Of a stretch of 55,870 nt of DNA, positions 38,599-46,940 are shown piece after piece. The position numbers and the translations under genes are program-made. The stretch comes from Rubrobacter sp. (lineage in GTDB: Bacteria > Actinomycetota > Rubrobacteria > Rubrobacterales > Rubrobacteraceae). The notes beneath the pieces are model-generated. The model did not search any database and was not told the origin of the DNA. It worked only from the letters and a program-made list of their open reading frames with translations. Location of the stretch: NCBI GenBank assembly GCA_016781775.1, contig JADDPR010000068.1, positions 1 through 55,870 of the forward strand, in the 5' to 3' direction. The first letter of the stretch is position 1; every line of letters starts with the position of its first letter.

Positions 38599-38682
38599 CC
38601 TGAGGGGATGGCTTGCGGAGAGGAGATGGCTTGGGTTTAATGAGGGCGGGATGCGGGTGAGGCGTCGGGAGGTGGTTGGGGC

Positions 38683-39651
38683 GTGATCTCTTACGTGATA
38701 CGCAAGGTCCTCTTCAGCCTCGTCGTGCTCGTGTTCGCGAGCATCTTTATCTTCGGGCTCGTGAGTCTCGCGGGCGATCCGCTGGTTGAGCTCAAGCAGA
38801 ACCCGCGCATCCGGGCCGAGGACATACAGCGCATAAGCGCCATCTACGGGCTCGACCGCTCCTACCCCGAGCAGTACCTGTTCTGGATCAAGGGCGTGTT
38901 GCAGGGGGACCTCGGGACCAGCTTCAAGCAGAACGCGCCCGTCAACGAGATCATCGGTCAGAGGATCTTCCCGACCGTGCTCCTCATGGGCACCTCCATC
39001 CTCATCACGATGATCTTCGCCATCCCGTTCGGCATCTACTCGGCCATAAGGAAGTACAGTTGGCTCGACAACCTGGGGACGTTCTTCGCCTTCCTCGGGT
39101 TCAGCATGCCGATCTTCTGGCTCGCCCTGATCCTGCAGCTCGTCTTCGGGGTGTACCTGACGGAGTGGGCGGGGACGAGGGTCTTCTACACCTCCGGGAT
39201 CAGCGACACCAACTCGGGCGGTGGTCTCGTGGACCTGATAAAACACCTGACCCTGCCCGCCCTCTCGCTCGCGATCATCCAGAGCGCGGTCTACAGCCGC
39301 TTCCAGCGCAGCGCGATGCTGGACGTGCTCTCCTCGGACTACCTGAGGACCGCGCGGGCCAAGGGGCTCTCGCGCAGGACGGTCTACCTCAAACACGCCC
39401 TGAGGAACGCGCTCATCCCCACCGTGACCCTGCTCGCGCTGTACATGGGCACGATCCTCGGCGGGGCGATCATCACGGAGACCGTGTTCGCGTGGCCGGG
39501 CCTCGGGTTTCTTTTCGCCGACGCCCTCTTCAAGGGGGACTTCAACGTGGCGCGCGGGATCCTGCTGCTCATCGCGGTGCTCGTGGTGTTCTTCAACCTC
39601 GTCGCCGACCTGGTCTACGCCTTTGTGGACCCGAGGATCAGCTACGACTAG
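38683..39651 (+). CDS. dppB: Peptide ABC transporter permease (DppB/OppB type)
   Basis: The 322-residue inner-membrane permease has six hydrophobic segments, the family start YVIRKVLFSLVVLVFASIFI, and the cytoplasmic EAA-type loop DYLRTARAKGLSRRTVYLKH that contacts the ATPases. It has the typical large loop after the first helix (GLDRSYPEQYLFWIKGVLQG, DLGTSF). It forms the channel together with the following DppC-type protein. The GTG at 38683 is preceded by GGAGGTGG at a slightly long distance. It is third in the operon, after the two binding proteins. The symbol reflects family; the true substrate is unknown. Confidence 0.93.
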   Translation: MISYVIRKVLFSLVVLVFASIFIFGLVSLAGDPLVELKQNPRIRAEDIQRISAIYGLDRSYPEQYLFWIKGVLQGDLGTSFKQNAPVNEIIGQRIFPTVLLMGTSILITMIFAIPFGIYSAIRKYSWLDNLGTFFAFLGFSMPIFWLALILQLVFGVYLTEWAGTRVFYTSGISDTNSGGGLVDLIKHLTLPALSLAIIQSAVYSRFQRSAMLDVLSSDYLRTARAKGLSRRTVYLKHALRNALIPTVTLLALYMGTILGGAIITETVFAWPGLGFLFADALFKGDFNVARGILLLIAVLVVFFNLVADLVYAFVDPRISYD

Positions 39652-39663
39652 CAAGGGGACGTA

Positions 39664-40596
39664 ATGACGGAGAGGGAGATCGCGGCAGGGGGGACGCAGG
39701 CCGGGTTGGAGCCGTCGCCGGCGGCATTGGGCGACGAGCACGGCAAGGTCGAGGGGCGGACGCAGCGCGAGATCATCTGGCGCCGCTTCAAACGCCACAA
39801 GCTCGCCATGGTAGGCGGGGTGGTCCTCCTCCTGCTCTTTCTGGCCGCGCTCGCGGCGCCCGCGCTGGCCCCCTACGAGTACGACGAGATCGACTACACC
39901 GCGATAAACCAGGGGCCAAACGCCAGCCACCCGATGGGCGCCGACAACCTGGGCCGCGACGAGCTTACCCGCGTCCTCTACGGAGGGCGGGTCTCGCTTC
40001 TGGTGGGCTTGAGCGTCGGGGTGTTCTCGACCCTGCTCGGCGCGGTCGTCGGCATCGTCGCCGGCTACTATGGGCGCTTCGTGGACGTGGGGGCGATGGG
40101 CTTTGTGGACTTTATGCTCACCCTACCCTTCCTGCCGGTGCTGCTGGTGTTGGGCAAGATCTACCAGTTCACCGCGATCACGATAGCCGCCGCCGTGGCG
40201 CTGCTGGTGTGGATGCCGATCGCGCGCCTGGTGCGTGGGCAGGTCTTGAGCGTGCGCAACCAGGAGTACGTGCAGGCGGCCCACGCCATCGGGGTCTCGG
40301 GGCCGAGGACGATGCTGCGGCACATCTTCCCGAACGTCGTCGGCGTCATGGTAGTGCAGGCCACGCTCATAACCGGCGAGGCGATCCTGATCGAGAGCGC
40401 CCTCTCCTTCCTGGGCCTCGGCATCCAGCCGCCGACCCCTTCGTGGGGGAACATGCTGGAGGACGCCCGCACCACGATGACGACCCAGTGGTGGCTCACC
40501 TACTTCCCGGGCCTCATGATCGTCGTGACCGTCCTCTGCGTGAACTTCCTCGGCGACGGCCTGCGCGACGCCCTGGACCCGAAGGCCGTGGAGTAG
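39664..40596 (+). CDS. dppC: Peptide ABC transporter permease (DppC/OppC type)
   Basis: The 310-residue permease has an N-terminal cytoplasmic stretch ending REIIWRRFKRHKLAMVGGVV, the OppC/DppC signature, six membrane helices, the outside motif HPMGADNLGRDELTRVLYGG, and the EAA loop NQEYVQAAHAIGVSGPRTML. It pairs with DppB. The ATG at 39664 lies 12 bases after the dppB stop, with AAGGGGACGTA in front. Its TAG stop shares its last base with the GTG start of the following DUF1028 gene, so that gene is translationally coupled to transport. Confidence 0.94.
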   Translation: MTEREIAAGGTQAGLEPSPAALGDEHGKVEGRTQREIIWRRFKRHKLAMVGGVVLLLLFLAALAAPALAPYEYDEIDYTAINQGPNASHPMGADNLGRDELTRVLYGGRVSLLVGLSVGVFSTLLGAVVGIVAGYYGRFVDVGAMGFVDFMLTLPFLPVLLVLGKIYQFTAITIAAAVALLVWMPIARLVRGQVLSVRNQEYVQAAHAIGVSGPRTMLRHIFPNVVGVMVVQATLITGEAILIESALSFLGLGIQPPTPSWGNMLEDARTTMTTQWWLTYFPGLMIVVTVLCVNFLGDGLRDALDPKAVE

Positions 40597-41486
40597 TGGG
40601 GCCGAACGCGGGTGGCAGGATCGTCGCCACCTTCTCCATCGTCGCCTACGACCCCGAGACGGGCGGGTTCGGGGTCGCCGTGCAGTCGAAATTCCTCGCG
40701 GTCGGGGCGGCGGTCCCCTGGGCGAAGGCGGGGGTGGGGGCGGTCGCGACCCAGGCGCTCGCCAACCTCTCTTACGGACCGAAGGGCCTGGAGCTCATGG
40801 CCGGCGGCAAGAGCGCGAGGGAGACCGTGGAGGCCCTCACCGCCGGGGATGAGGGCAGGGCCGACCGGCAGGTCGGGGTGGTGGACGCCACGGGCGCCGC
40901 CGCGACCTATACGGGGGAGGACTGCTTCGACTGGGCCGGGGGCGTGACCGGCGATCACTACGCCGCCCAGGGGAACATCCTCGTGGGCCGGGAGACCGTG
41001 GAGGCGATGGCGAGAACGTACGAGGAGAGGACCGCCGCGGGGGGGATCTCCTTCGCGAAGCGTTTGATCGTCGCGCTCGACGCGGGGCAGGAGGCCGGCG
41101 GGGACTCGCGGGGCCGGCAGTCCGCGGCCGTGCTCGTCGTCGCGGAGGGGGGCGGCTACGGGGGCGACGAGCGGACCGTGGACCTGCGCGTCGACGACCA
41201 TCCGGACCCCATAAAGGAGCTCATGCGGCTCTACGAGTTGCACGAGCTTTACTTTGGGGAGGCGAAGCCGGAGGACGTGGTCCCGATCGAGGGGGAGGTG
41301 AGGGGAGAGGTCGTGGCCTCCCTCCGGCGCTTCGGCTACCTGGAGGCCGACGACCCGGGGGACGACGCCCTGTTCGGCGCGCTGAGAGCTTGGACGCGCA
41401 CGGAGAACTTCGAAGGGCGGGAGCAGGGGAGAGGCTACCTGGACCGCGCGGTGTTGCGGTTCATGAAGGGCAAGGCGGGGACGTAG
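40596..41486 (+). CDS. DUF1028 family protein (Ntn-hydrolase-like), coupled to the transporter
   Basis: The 296-residue cytoplasmic protein has the DUF1028 N-terminal domain (about 8-210: IVATFSIVAYDPETGGFGVA, VGAAVPWAKAGVGAVATQAL, YGPKGLELMAGG, AAQGNILVG). A C-terminal helical part with DHPDPIKELMRLYELHELYF resembles the domain often annotated as peptidoglycan-binding in this family. The family has an Ntn-hydrolase-like fold, but its reaction is not settled. The GTG at 40596 overlaps the dppC stop by one base; a longer upstream frame is antigenic to dppB/dppC coding sense and rejected. The location in a peptide transporter suggests it processes the imported compound. Confidence 0.88.
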   Translation: MGPNAGGRIVATFSIVAYDPETGGFGVAVQSKFLAVGAAVPWAKAGVGAVATQALANLSYGPKGLELMAGGKSARETVEALTAGDEGRADRQVGVVDATGAAATYTGEDCFDWAGGVTGDHYAAQGNILVGRETVEAMARTYEERTAAGGISFAKRLIVALDAGQEAGGDSRGRQSAAVLVVAEGGGYGGDERTVDLRVDDHPDPIKELMRLYELHELYFGEAKPEDVVPIEGEVRGEVVASLRRFGYLEADDPGDDALFGALRAWTRTENFEGREQGRGYLDRAVLRFMKGKAGT

Positions 41487-41585
41487 GTGGCAGGCGGTCG
41501 TTGTGCCGGAGCCCGTGGCTACTGTAGGCTGCGTGGCGAAGGGGTACGGGAGGCCCGGAATTCGAAAGCGGTGGGTAGTTAGAGT

Positions 41586-42605
41586 ATGGCGATGCTGGAA
41601 GTAAACAACCTCAAGACTCACTTCAAGACCCAGGACGGGGTCGTCAAGGCCGTGGACGGGGTCTCGTTCTCGCTGGAGCCCGGGGAGACCCTGGGGATCG
41701 TCGGGGAGTCGGGGAGCGGCAAGAGCGTGACGGCCCTGAGCCTCATGCAGCTCAACCCCAGCCCCCCCGTCTCGTACCCGGAGGGCGAGATCCTCTTCGA
41801 GGGGCAGGACCTCCTCAAGGCGAGCGAGGGGAGGATGCAGAAGATCCGGGGCAACGACATCGCCATGATCTTCCAGGACCCGATGACGAGTCTGAACCCG
41901 GTCTTCACGGTAGGGGATCAGATTATGGAGGCCATCCGCATCCACCAGCAGGTCTCCAAGGGCGAGGCGAAGAAGCGCGCGATCCAGGTCCTGCGCGACG
42001 TCGGGATCGCCAACCCGGAGAGGCGCGTCGACGAGTACCCGCACCAGTACTCCGGCGGGATGCGCCAGAGGGCCATGATCGCGATGGGCCTCTCGTGCAA
42101 CCCGAAGGTACTCATAGCCGACGAGCCGACGACCGCGCTCGACGTGACGATACAGGCCCAGATTCTGGAGCTCATGGTCGACCTGCAGGAGAAGTACGGG
42201 ACGGCGATCGTGATGATCACGCACGACCTCGGGGTGGTCGCTCAGCTTGCGGACAAGGTTATGGTGATGTACGCCGGTCGCGCCGTCGAGCAGGGGCCGA
42301 CGGACGACGTCTTCTACGACCCGATGATGCCATACACGTGGTCGCTCTTGCGCTCCATACCGCGCCTGGACACGGCGGGGGAGGTGAGGCTCCTACCGAT
42401 CAAGGGGACGCCGCCCAGCTTGATCTTCTTGCCGGAGGGCTGCAACTTCAACCCGCGCTGCCCGTTCGTCAAGGACGAGTGCCTCAGGATAGACCCCGCG
42501 CTCGAAAGGAAGAAGCCGGGCCACTCGGCCGCCTGCATCCTCTCGCCGGAGGAGCTGGAGAACAAAAAGCACCGCGTCGACCAGGAGCTGGGGGTGGAGG
42601 GATGA
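41586..42605 (+). CDS. dppD: Peptide ABC transporter ATP-binding protein (DppD type)
   Basis: The 339-residue ATPase has Walker A GESGSGKSVTALSLM, the Q-loop IFQDPMTSLNPVFTV, signature QYSGGMRQRAMIAMGL, Walker B LIADEPTTALDVTI and the H-loop ITHDLGVVA. The C-terminal oligopeptide-transporter extension carries a cysteine cluster (GCNFNPRCPFVKDEC and a later Cys), which in some relatives binds an iron-sulfur cluster. It energises the DppBC channel together with DppF. The gene starts at ATG 41586, 99 bases after the DUF1028 gene, and its TGA overlaps the start of dppF (ATGA). Confidence 0.95.
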   Translation: MAMLEVNNLKTHFKTQDGVVKAVDGVSFSLEPGETLGIVGESGSGKSVTALSLMQLNPSPPVSYPEGEILFEGQDLLKASEGRMQKIRGNDIAMIFQDPMTSLNPVFTVGDQIMEAIRIHQQVSKGEAKKRAIQVLRDVGIANPERRVDEYPHQYSGGMRQRAMIAMGLSCNPKVLIADEPTTALDVTIQAQILELMVDLQEKYGTAIVMITHDLGVVAQLADKVMVMYAGRAVEQGPTDDVFYDPMMPYTWSLLRSIPRLDTAGEVRLLPIKGTPPSLIFLPEGCNFNPRCPFVKDECLRIDPALERKKPGHSAACILSPEELENKKHRVDQELGVEG

Positions 42606-43729
42606 CCGAAGCACCGAACGGCCGCGCGGAAGCGGCGGGTATGCCCCCAGGCGCGCCGTCCGGCGAGTACCTGCTGGAGACCCGCGGCCTGAAGATGCAC
42701 TTCCCCATAAAGGCCGGCGTGTTCAAGCGGACGGTCGGGCACGTCAAGGCGGTGGACGGGGTGGATCTTCAGGTGCGCCAGGGGGAGACTCTGGGTCTCG
42801 TAGGGGAGTCCGGGTGCGGCAAGAGCACGCTGGCGCGCCTGATCCTGCGTCTTTTAGAGCCTACCGACGGCGAGGTGATCTTCGGTGGGGAGAACATTCT
42901 CCGGTACGACCGCAAGCAGATGCTGCGCGTTCGGCGGGACATGCAGATTATCTTCCAGGACCCTTACGCGAGCTTGAACCCGCGCATGACCGTCGGAAAC
43001 ATCATCGCCGAGCCCCTGAAGACGCACGGCGTGGGCGGCAGCGGAGCTGGGGAGCGCAAGCGCCGGGTGCAGGAGCTCCTGGAGATCGTGGGTCTCAACC
43101 CCGAGCACTACAACCGCTACCCGCACGAGTTCTCGGGCGGGCAGCGACAGAGGATCGGGGTCGCGCGCGCCGTCGCCCTGAACCCGAAGCTGATCATCTG
43201 CGACGAGCCGGTCTCGGCGCTGGACGTCTCGATCCAGGCTCAGGTCGTGAACCTCCTGCAGGACCTGCAGAAGGAGTTCGGGCTGACGTACGTCTTTATC
43301 GCGCACGACCTCTCGGTGGTGAAGCACATCTCCGACCGGGTAGCGGTGATGTACCTCGGCAAGATCGCGGAGATCTCCGATCGCAAGGGCCTCTACGCCG
43401 AGCCGCGTCACCCGTACACGAACGCCCTCCTCTCGGCGATCCCGGTCCCCGACCCCGAGAAGGAGCGTGCGCGCCGCCGCGTCGTGCTCGCCGGCGACGT
43501 CCCGTCCCCCGCGAACCCCCCGAGCGGGTGCGTCTTCCACACCCGCTGCCCCAGGGCGCGGGAGTACTGCAAGCAGCACGTCCCCCCGCTTATACCCCAG
43601 GATAAAGATGATGGGGCCGAGATCGGGGGCAAGCCCGACCACCGCGCCTCTTGCTTCTTCCCCGTTCTCGAAGGACAGCCTATAAACCAGCGCGCCGAGG
43701 GCACCCCTTACAGGGTCTCGGACGCTTAA
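42602..43729 (+). CDS. dppF: Peptide ABC transporter ATP-binding protein (DppF type)
   Basis: The 375-residue second ATPase has the DppF-type opening LLETRGLKMHFPIKAGVFKR, Walker A GESGCGKSTLARLIL, the Q-loop IFQDPYASLNPRMTVG, signature EFSGGQRQRIGVARAV, Walker B LIICDEPVSALDVSIQAQ and the H-loop IAHDLSVV. The C-terminus has the oligopeptide extension with cysteines (GCVFHTRCPRAREYC). The ATG at 42602 overlaps the dppD stop. It is the last gene of the transport operon; no T-tract terminator was seen after it, and the next gene has its own -10 box. Confidence 0.95.
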   Translation: MTEAPNGRAEAAGMPPGAPSGEYLLETRGLKMHFPIKAGVFKRTVGHVKAVDGVDLQVRQGETLGLVGESGCGKSTLARLILRLLEPTDGEVIFGGENILRYDRKQMLRVRRDMQIIFQDPYASLNPRMTVGNIIAEPLKTHGVGGSGAGERKRRVQELLEIVGLNPEHYNRYPHEFSGGQRQRIGVARAVALNPKLIICDEPVSALDVSIQAQVVNLLQDLQKEFGLTYVFIAHDLSVVKHISDRVAVMYLGKIAEISDRKGLYAEPRHPYTNALLSAIPVPDPEKERARRRVVLAGDVPSPANPPSGCVFHTRCPRAREYCKQHVPPLIPQDKDDGAEIGGKPDHRASCFFPVLEGQPINQRAEGTPYRVSDA

Positions 43730-43782
43730 CCGCCCTCCGCGCCGCGGCCGGATTCATAGGATGCCAAACGGTAAAGCGGCTA

Positions 43783-43788
43783 TATAAT
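43783..43788 (+). promoter_or_regulatory. -10 box of leaderless S41 peptidase transcript
   Basis: A consensus TATAAT ending 7 bases before the GTG at 43796, with no Shine-Dalgarno between. The -35 is weak. Confidence 0.5.
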
Positions 43789-43795
43789 CAGGCGC

Positions 43796-45103
43796 GTGTG
43801 GAGGAACACCTCGACCAAGCTTGATCTGCGGCGCTCGATCGTGCGGGTGTTCGCGCTCGTGCTCGTGCTTCTTGCCTCCATGCTCGCCGCCTATGCTTAC
43901 GGAAGGTCTCAGAGCCCGGCCTCCCTCTCGGGGGAGAACCAGGAGAGCGTGAGGCTCTACGCCGAGGCTCTCAAGGAGGTCGAGGACGACTACGTCGACC
44001 AGGAGGCCGTCGACCCGGAGAAGCAGACCTACGGGGCTATCCAGGGCATGATCGAGTCTTTAGGCGACGAGGGGCACACGCGCTTCTTGACCCCGGAGGA
44101 GGTCGAGAGGAACCGCCAGGGCTTATCCGGCAAGTACGTAGGCATAGGCGTCCAGCTCGAGAACCGGGAGGAGAGGGTCGTCGTCTCGTCCCCCATCGAT
44201 GGTTCTCCGGCCGACGAGGCGGGGGTAAAGACGGGGGACGTGATCGTCGCCGTCGACGGCAAGGGCGTCGAGGGGGAAGACGTCGCCCAGATCGCCGAGA
44301 AGGTGCGGGGGCCGGAGGGCAGCCCCGTGGAGCTGACCGTCCGTCGCGGCGAGGAGGAGCAGAGCTTCAAGCTGGAGCGCGAGGAACTCGCCGTAGAGAC
44401 CGCGTCGTGGAACCTTATCCCCGGGACCGACGTCGCCCACCTCAGGCTCGCTTCTTTCTCGCAGGACGCCGCAGAACAGCTCCGCTCGGCGATGGACGAA
44501 GCGAGGGAAGCTGGGGCCGAGCGGTTCATCCTCGACCTGAGGGACAATCCGGGCGGTCAGGTGGACCAGGCCGTAGGCGTCGCCGAGCTCTTTCTGGGGC
44601 CCGAGGAGGTGGTCTACGTCCGCAGGGATGCCTCCGGCGAGAAGGACGAGGTGCGGACCTCCGACGACGCGGAGCCCACGGACGCCCCGGTCGTCGTCCT
44701 GACCAACGGCGGGACGGCGTCGAGCGCGGAGATCGTGGCCGGGGCCCTCCGCGACAACGGCCGGGCGAAGGTCGTCGGCGAGACGACGTTCGGGACGGGC
44801 ACCGTCCTCGCCGAGCGGACCCTGAGCGATGGATCGGCGATCCTGCTCGGCATAGCGGAGTGGCTGACCCCGAACGGGGACTTTATCCGGGAGTCCGGGA
44901 TCGAGCCGGACGTCAGGGTGGTGCTCGCGGAGGGCCAGGAGCCCCTCATCCCGGGCGAGGAAGAGGAGATGACCCGGGAGGAGATCCTCGACGGGGACGC
45001 GCAGCTGTCGCGTGCCTTCGAGGCGCTGGAGGGAGCGCCACCACAGGAAGAGCCTCCGCAAGCCTCCTCGCAGGCGTTGCGGGCGCCGGACGGGGGCGCT
45101 TAG
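43796..45103 (+). CDS. S41 family (CtpA-like) peptidase with PDZ domain, catalytic lysine replaced
   Basis: The 435-residue protein is anchored or exported by an N-terminal segment (about 14-34). It has an S41 N-terminal helical part, a PDZ domain (about 100-200: YVGIGVQLENREERVVVSSP, AGVKTGDVIVAVDGKGV), and the protease core with TNGGTASSAEIVAGALRDNG, where S309 is the expected nucleophile. The usual TFGKG lysine, 25 residues later, is TFGTG here (T334), so the normal Ser-Lys dyad is incomplete. Some S41 subfamilies share this change. A third residue could substitute, or the protein could be non-proteolytic. The start GTG is leaderless. Confidence 0.9.
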   Translation: MWRNTSTKLDLRRSIVRVFALVLVLLASMLAAYAYGRSQSPASLSGENQESVRLYAEALKEVEDDYVDQEAVDPEKQTYGAIQGMIESLGDEGHTRFLTPEEVERNRQGLSGKYVGIGVQLENREERVVVSSPIDGSPADEAGVKTGDVIVAVDGKGVEGEDVAQIAEKVRGPEGSPVELTVRRGEEEQSFKLEREELAVETASWNLIPGTDVAHLRLASFSQDAAEQLRSAMDEAREAGAERFILDLRDNPGGQVDQAVGVAELFLGPEEVVYVRRDASGEKDEVRTSDDAEPTDAPVVVLTNGGTASSAEIVAGALRDNGRAKVVGETTFGTGTVLAERTLSDGSAILLGIAEWLTPNGDFIRESGIEPDVRVVLAEGQEPLIPGEEEEMTREEILDGDAQLSRAFEALEGAPPQEEPPQASSQALRAPDGGA

Positions 45104-45177
45104 GGATCTGGCACCGAGGGTAGAATTTCGGGAGCGAGGGGTGCCGAGGCTCCTCGAAAAGTTTTCGGGGAGGAATT

Positions 45178-45636
45178 ATGGGTTTCACGGAACGCGCTTT
45201 GTACGGGGCCCTCGGCGGGGCCGGTGGGACGGTGGCATTGAGCGGGCTAAGGTGGGCTCTGACGGGCGTGGGTTTGGTCCAAAAGACCGCGCCCGAGCAG
45301 GTCGTCGGAAGGCTAGAAGAGCTGGGGCTCGTAGACGACTGGTCGAAAGGCGCCCGGCGCGCTCTCACGGTGGTTGCGCACCTCGCCTACGGTCTGGGGA
45401 TCGGGACGTCGCTGGGTCTGTTGCGTCGGGAGAGCGGGGACTCTGTCGAGGAGGCCGCCGTGGGCTCGGCCCTGGGGCTTTTGGCGTGGGGCGTCGGCTG
45501 GGCCACCTGGCTTCCGCTCACCGGCGTACACCAGCCCCCTTGGAAGCAACGCAGCCCCAAGGTCCTACTGCCGGTTCTGGACCATGCCGTCTTCGGCGCG
45601 GTGTGGGGTTTGATCTTCCGCACCCGAAACTCTTAG
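45178..45636 (+). CDS. Small conserved membrane protein
   Basis: The 152-residue protein starts at ATG 45178 after GGGGAGGAATT. It has hydrophobic stretches near residues 8-28, 63-82 (VAHLAYGLGIGTSLGLLR), 95-115 (GSALGLLAWGVGWATWLPLT) and 133-147 (LDHAVFGAVWGLIFR). The His-x(n)-GxGxGxxxG helix is like that of the protein at 877-1365, and both recall DUF1440-type proteins. There is no known function, and no clear operon partner. A TAGAAT box about 57 bases upstream could be its -10. Confidence 0.75.
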   Translation: MGFTERALYGALGGAGGTVALSGLRWALTGVGLVQKTAPEQVVGRLEELGLVDDWSKGARRALTVVAHLAYGLGIGTSLGLLRRESGDSVEEAAVGSALGLLAWGVGWATWLPLTGVHQPPWKQRSPKVLLPVLDHAVFGAVWGLIFRTRNS

Positions 45637-45708
45637 ATGCACAAGCAAGTTTAAGCATGTTCGGACGGTGACAGGGACCGCGGGTAGGGGTGGCTGCCGG
45701 GTGGGCGG

Positions 45709-46197
45709 ATGGCCGGTATGACGTCCGCCAGGGACGTCCCCGACGGGCTAAGGTCCTTGCGGAAGAGTGGGGGGCGCGTCGTCTTCACCAACGGCTGCTT
45801 CGACCTCTTGCACCCCGGGCACGTGGCGTATCTCGAGGCGGCGCGCGCTCTCGGAGATGCCCTCGTGGTCGGCCTCAACTCCGATGAGTCGGTTCGGGGG
45901 CTCGGGAAAGGCCCGGACCGTCCCATCGTCGCGGAAGGGGACCGCGCCGCCGTCCTTGGCGCCCTTCGGGCGGTCGACGCCGTCGTGATCTTCGATGAGC
46001 AGACGCCGATACGCCTCATGCGCGAGGTCCGTCCTGCCGTATACGTCAAAGGCGGCGATTATCGCATCGAGGATCTGCCCGAGGCCGAGGTTGCGGAGGA
46101 GATCGGGGCCGAGGTCAGGATCATCCCCTTCGTGGCCGGCTACTCGACGAGCGCGCTGTTGGAGAAGATAAGAAGAGCACCTTCGCCGGGAGCGTAA
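45709..46197 (+). CDS. RfaE2-like nucleotidyltransferase (heptose 1-phosphate adenylyltransferase family)
   Basis: The 162-residue protein is a stand-alone cytidylyltransferase-fold domain. It has the nucleotide-binding motif FTNGCFDLLHPGHVAYLEAA with HPGH, the LNSDESVRGLGKGPDRP loop, VKGGDYRIEDL and the final motif GYSTSALLEKI. This order matches RfaE domain II, which joins AMP to D-glycero-beta-D-manno-heptose 1-phosphate. The kinase domain and other heptose genes are not in the window. In an organism without typical lipopolysaccharide it may activate another sugar phosphate. Starts at 45709 or 45718 (both ATG) are possible, with no strong Shine-Dalgarno. Confidence 0.87.
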   Translation: MAGMTSARDVPDGLRSLRKSGGRVVFTNGCFDLLHPGHVAYLEAARALGDALVVGLNSDESVRGLGKGPDRPIVAEGDRAAVLGALRAVDAVVIFDEQTPIRLMREVRPAVYVKGGDYRIEDLPEAEVAEEIGAEVRIIPFVAGYSTSALLEKIRRAPSPGA

Positions 46198-46336
46198 AGC
46201 TCGGGCGTCGGGTCGAGGTGCCGGTGGACGCTCCAGAGCGGGCGAAGCCTGGTTTTTGGTAACGCCTTTCCCCCATCGGTGAGCGGCGCACCGTGCAAAC
46301 CAGTGCCACATTCACCGCCGCGCTTGTGCAGTCGCC

Positions 46337-46358
46337 CCGGGACGGGCGGTCGTCCCGG
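46337..46358 (+). other. 8-base-pair hairpin in the 46198-46424 intergenic region
   Basis: CCGGGACG / CGTCCCGG with a 6-base loop, between convergent genes. It is a possible bidirectional transcription end; AAAGGA/TCCTTT follows closely as a second small stem. Nothing else was recognised in this gap. Confidence 0.45.
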
Positions 46359-46424
46359 AAAGGAGAAGCGAAATCCTTTTGCGCGGGAGTGGGCGACGGG
46401 CAGAGCGAGGACGAGCGTGCGCGG

Positions 46425-46898
46425 TCAGGGCAGGCGGGGGTCGGTTTGTCGGAGGGCCTCGAACAGTACGATGCCCATGGCGACGCCGAGGTTGAGGCTC
46501 TGGGTTTCTCCTTGCTGCGGAATCGTCACCCGTTCGTCGCACAGCGCCAGCAGTTCGGGTCGGATGCCGTGCCCCTCGGAGCCGAACACGAGGAGGTCGT
46601 CCGGCCGGAAAGAGAAGCGGGTTAGCGGTTCTGCGTTGCGGTCCGGTACCGTCGCCACCCCTCGGCCCGGAGACGTTCGGAGGAAGGCTTCGGGCTCCTC
46701 GACGCGTTCGAAGGCGACGCGGAAGAAGGCCCCCGCCGAGACCACCTTGATGCGGCGGGTTCGGCTCTTCCCGTAGCTCGGGCGTATGAGGCGGTGCGGG
46801 TCGTAGACGTAGCATCGCCCGACCCCGAGCGTCTCCAGGGTCCTCGAGATCACGCAGACGTGCTCGAAGTCGCGCGGCGCGTCGAGGAAGACGTTCAT
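46425..46898 (-). CDS. SpoU-family RNA 2'-O-methyltransferase (TrmH/TrmL-like)
   Basis: The 157-residue protein is a minimal SPOUT methyltransferase. Motif 2 is LLVFGSEGHGIRPELL and motif 3 is VTIPQQGETQSLNLGVAMGI, the trefoil-knot SAM-binding signatures. The N-terminal part, RDFEHVCVISRTLETLGVGR, is also typical. There is no extra RNA-binding domain, so it is closest in size to TrmL, which methylates the tRNA wobble base; the target here is not proved. The ATG at 46898 has no clear Shine-Dalgarno. It lies 42 bases downstream of the principal sigma factor gene, in the same direction. Confidence 0.9.
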   Translation of the reverse strand: MNVFLDAPRDFEHVCVISRTLETLGVGRCYVYDPHRLIRPSYGKSRTRRIKVVSAGAFFRVAFERVEEPEAFLRTSPGRGVATVPDRNAEPLTRFSFRPDDLLVFGSEGHGIRPELLALCDERVTIPQQGETQSLNLGVAMGIVLFEALRQTDPRLP

Positions 46899-46940
46899 GG
46901 GTGGTCCGGACCCAACGGAGGGGTAGGTGCCGGGGGGAGT

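Noticed and set aside
39060..40595. Upstream extension of the DUF1028 frame
   Set aside because: It is out-of-frame reading through dppB and dppC, rich in Arg/Pro/Gly. The true start is the GTG overlapping the dppC stop.
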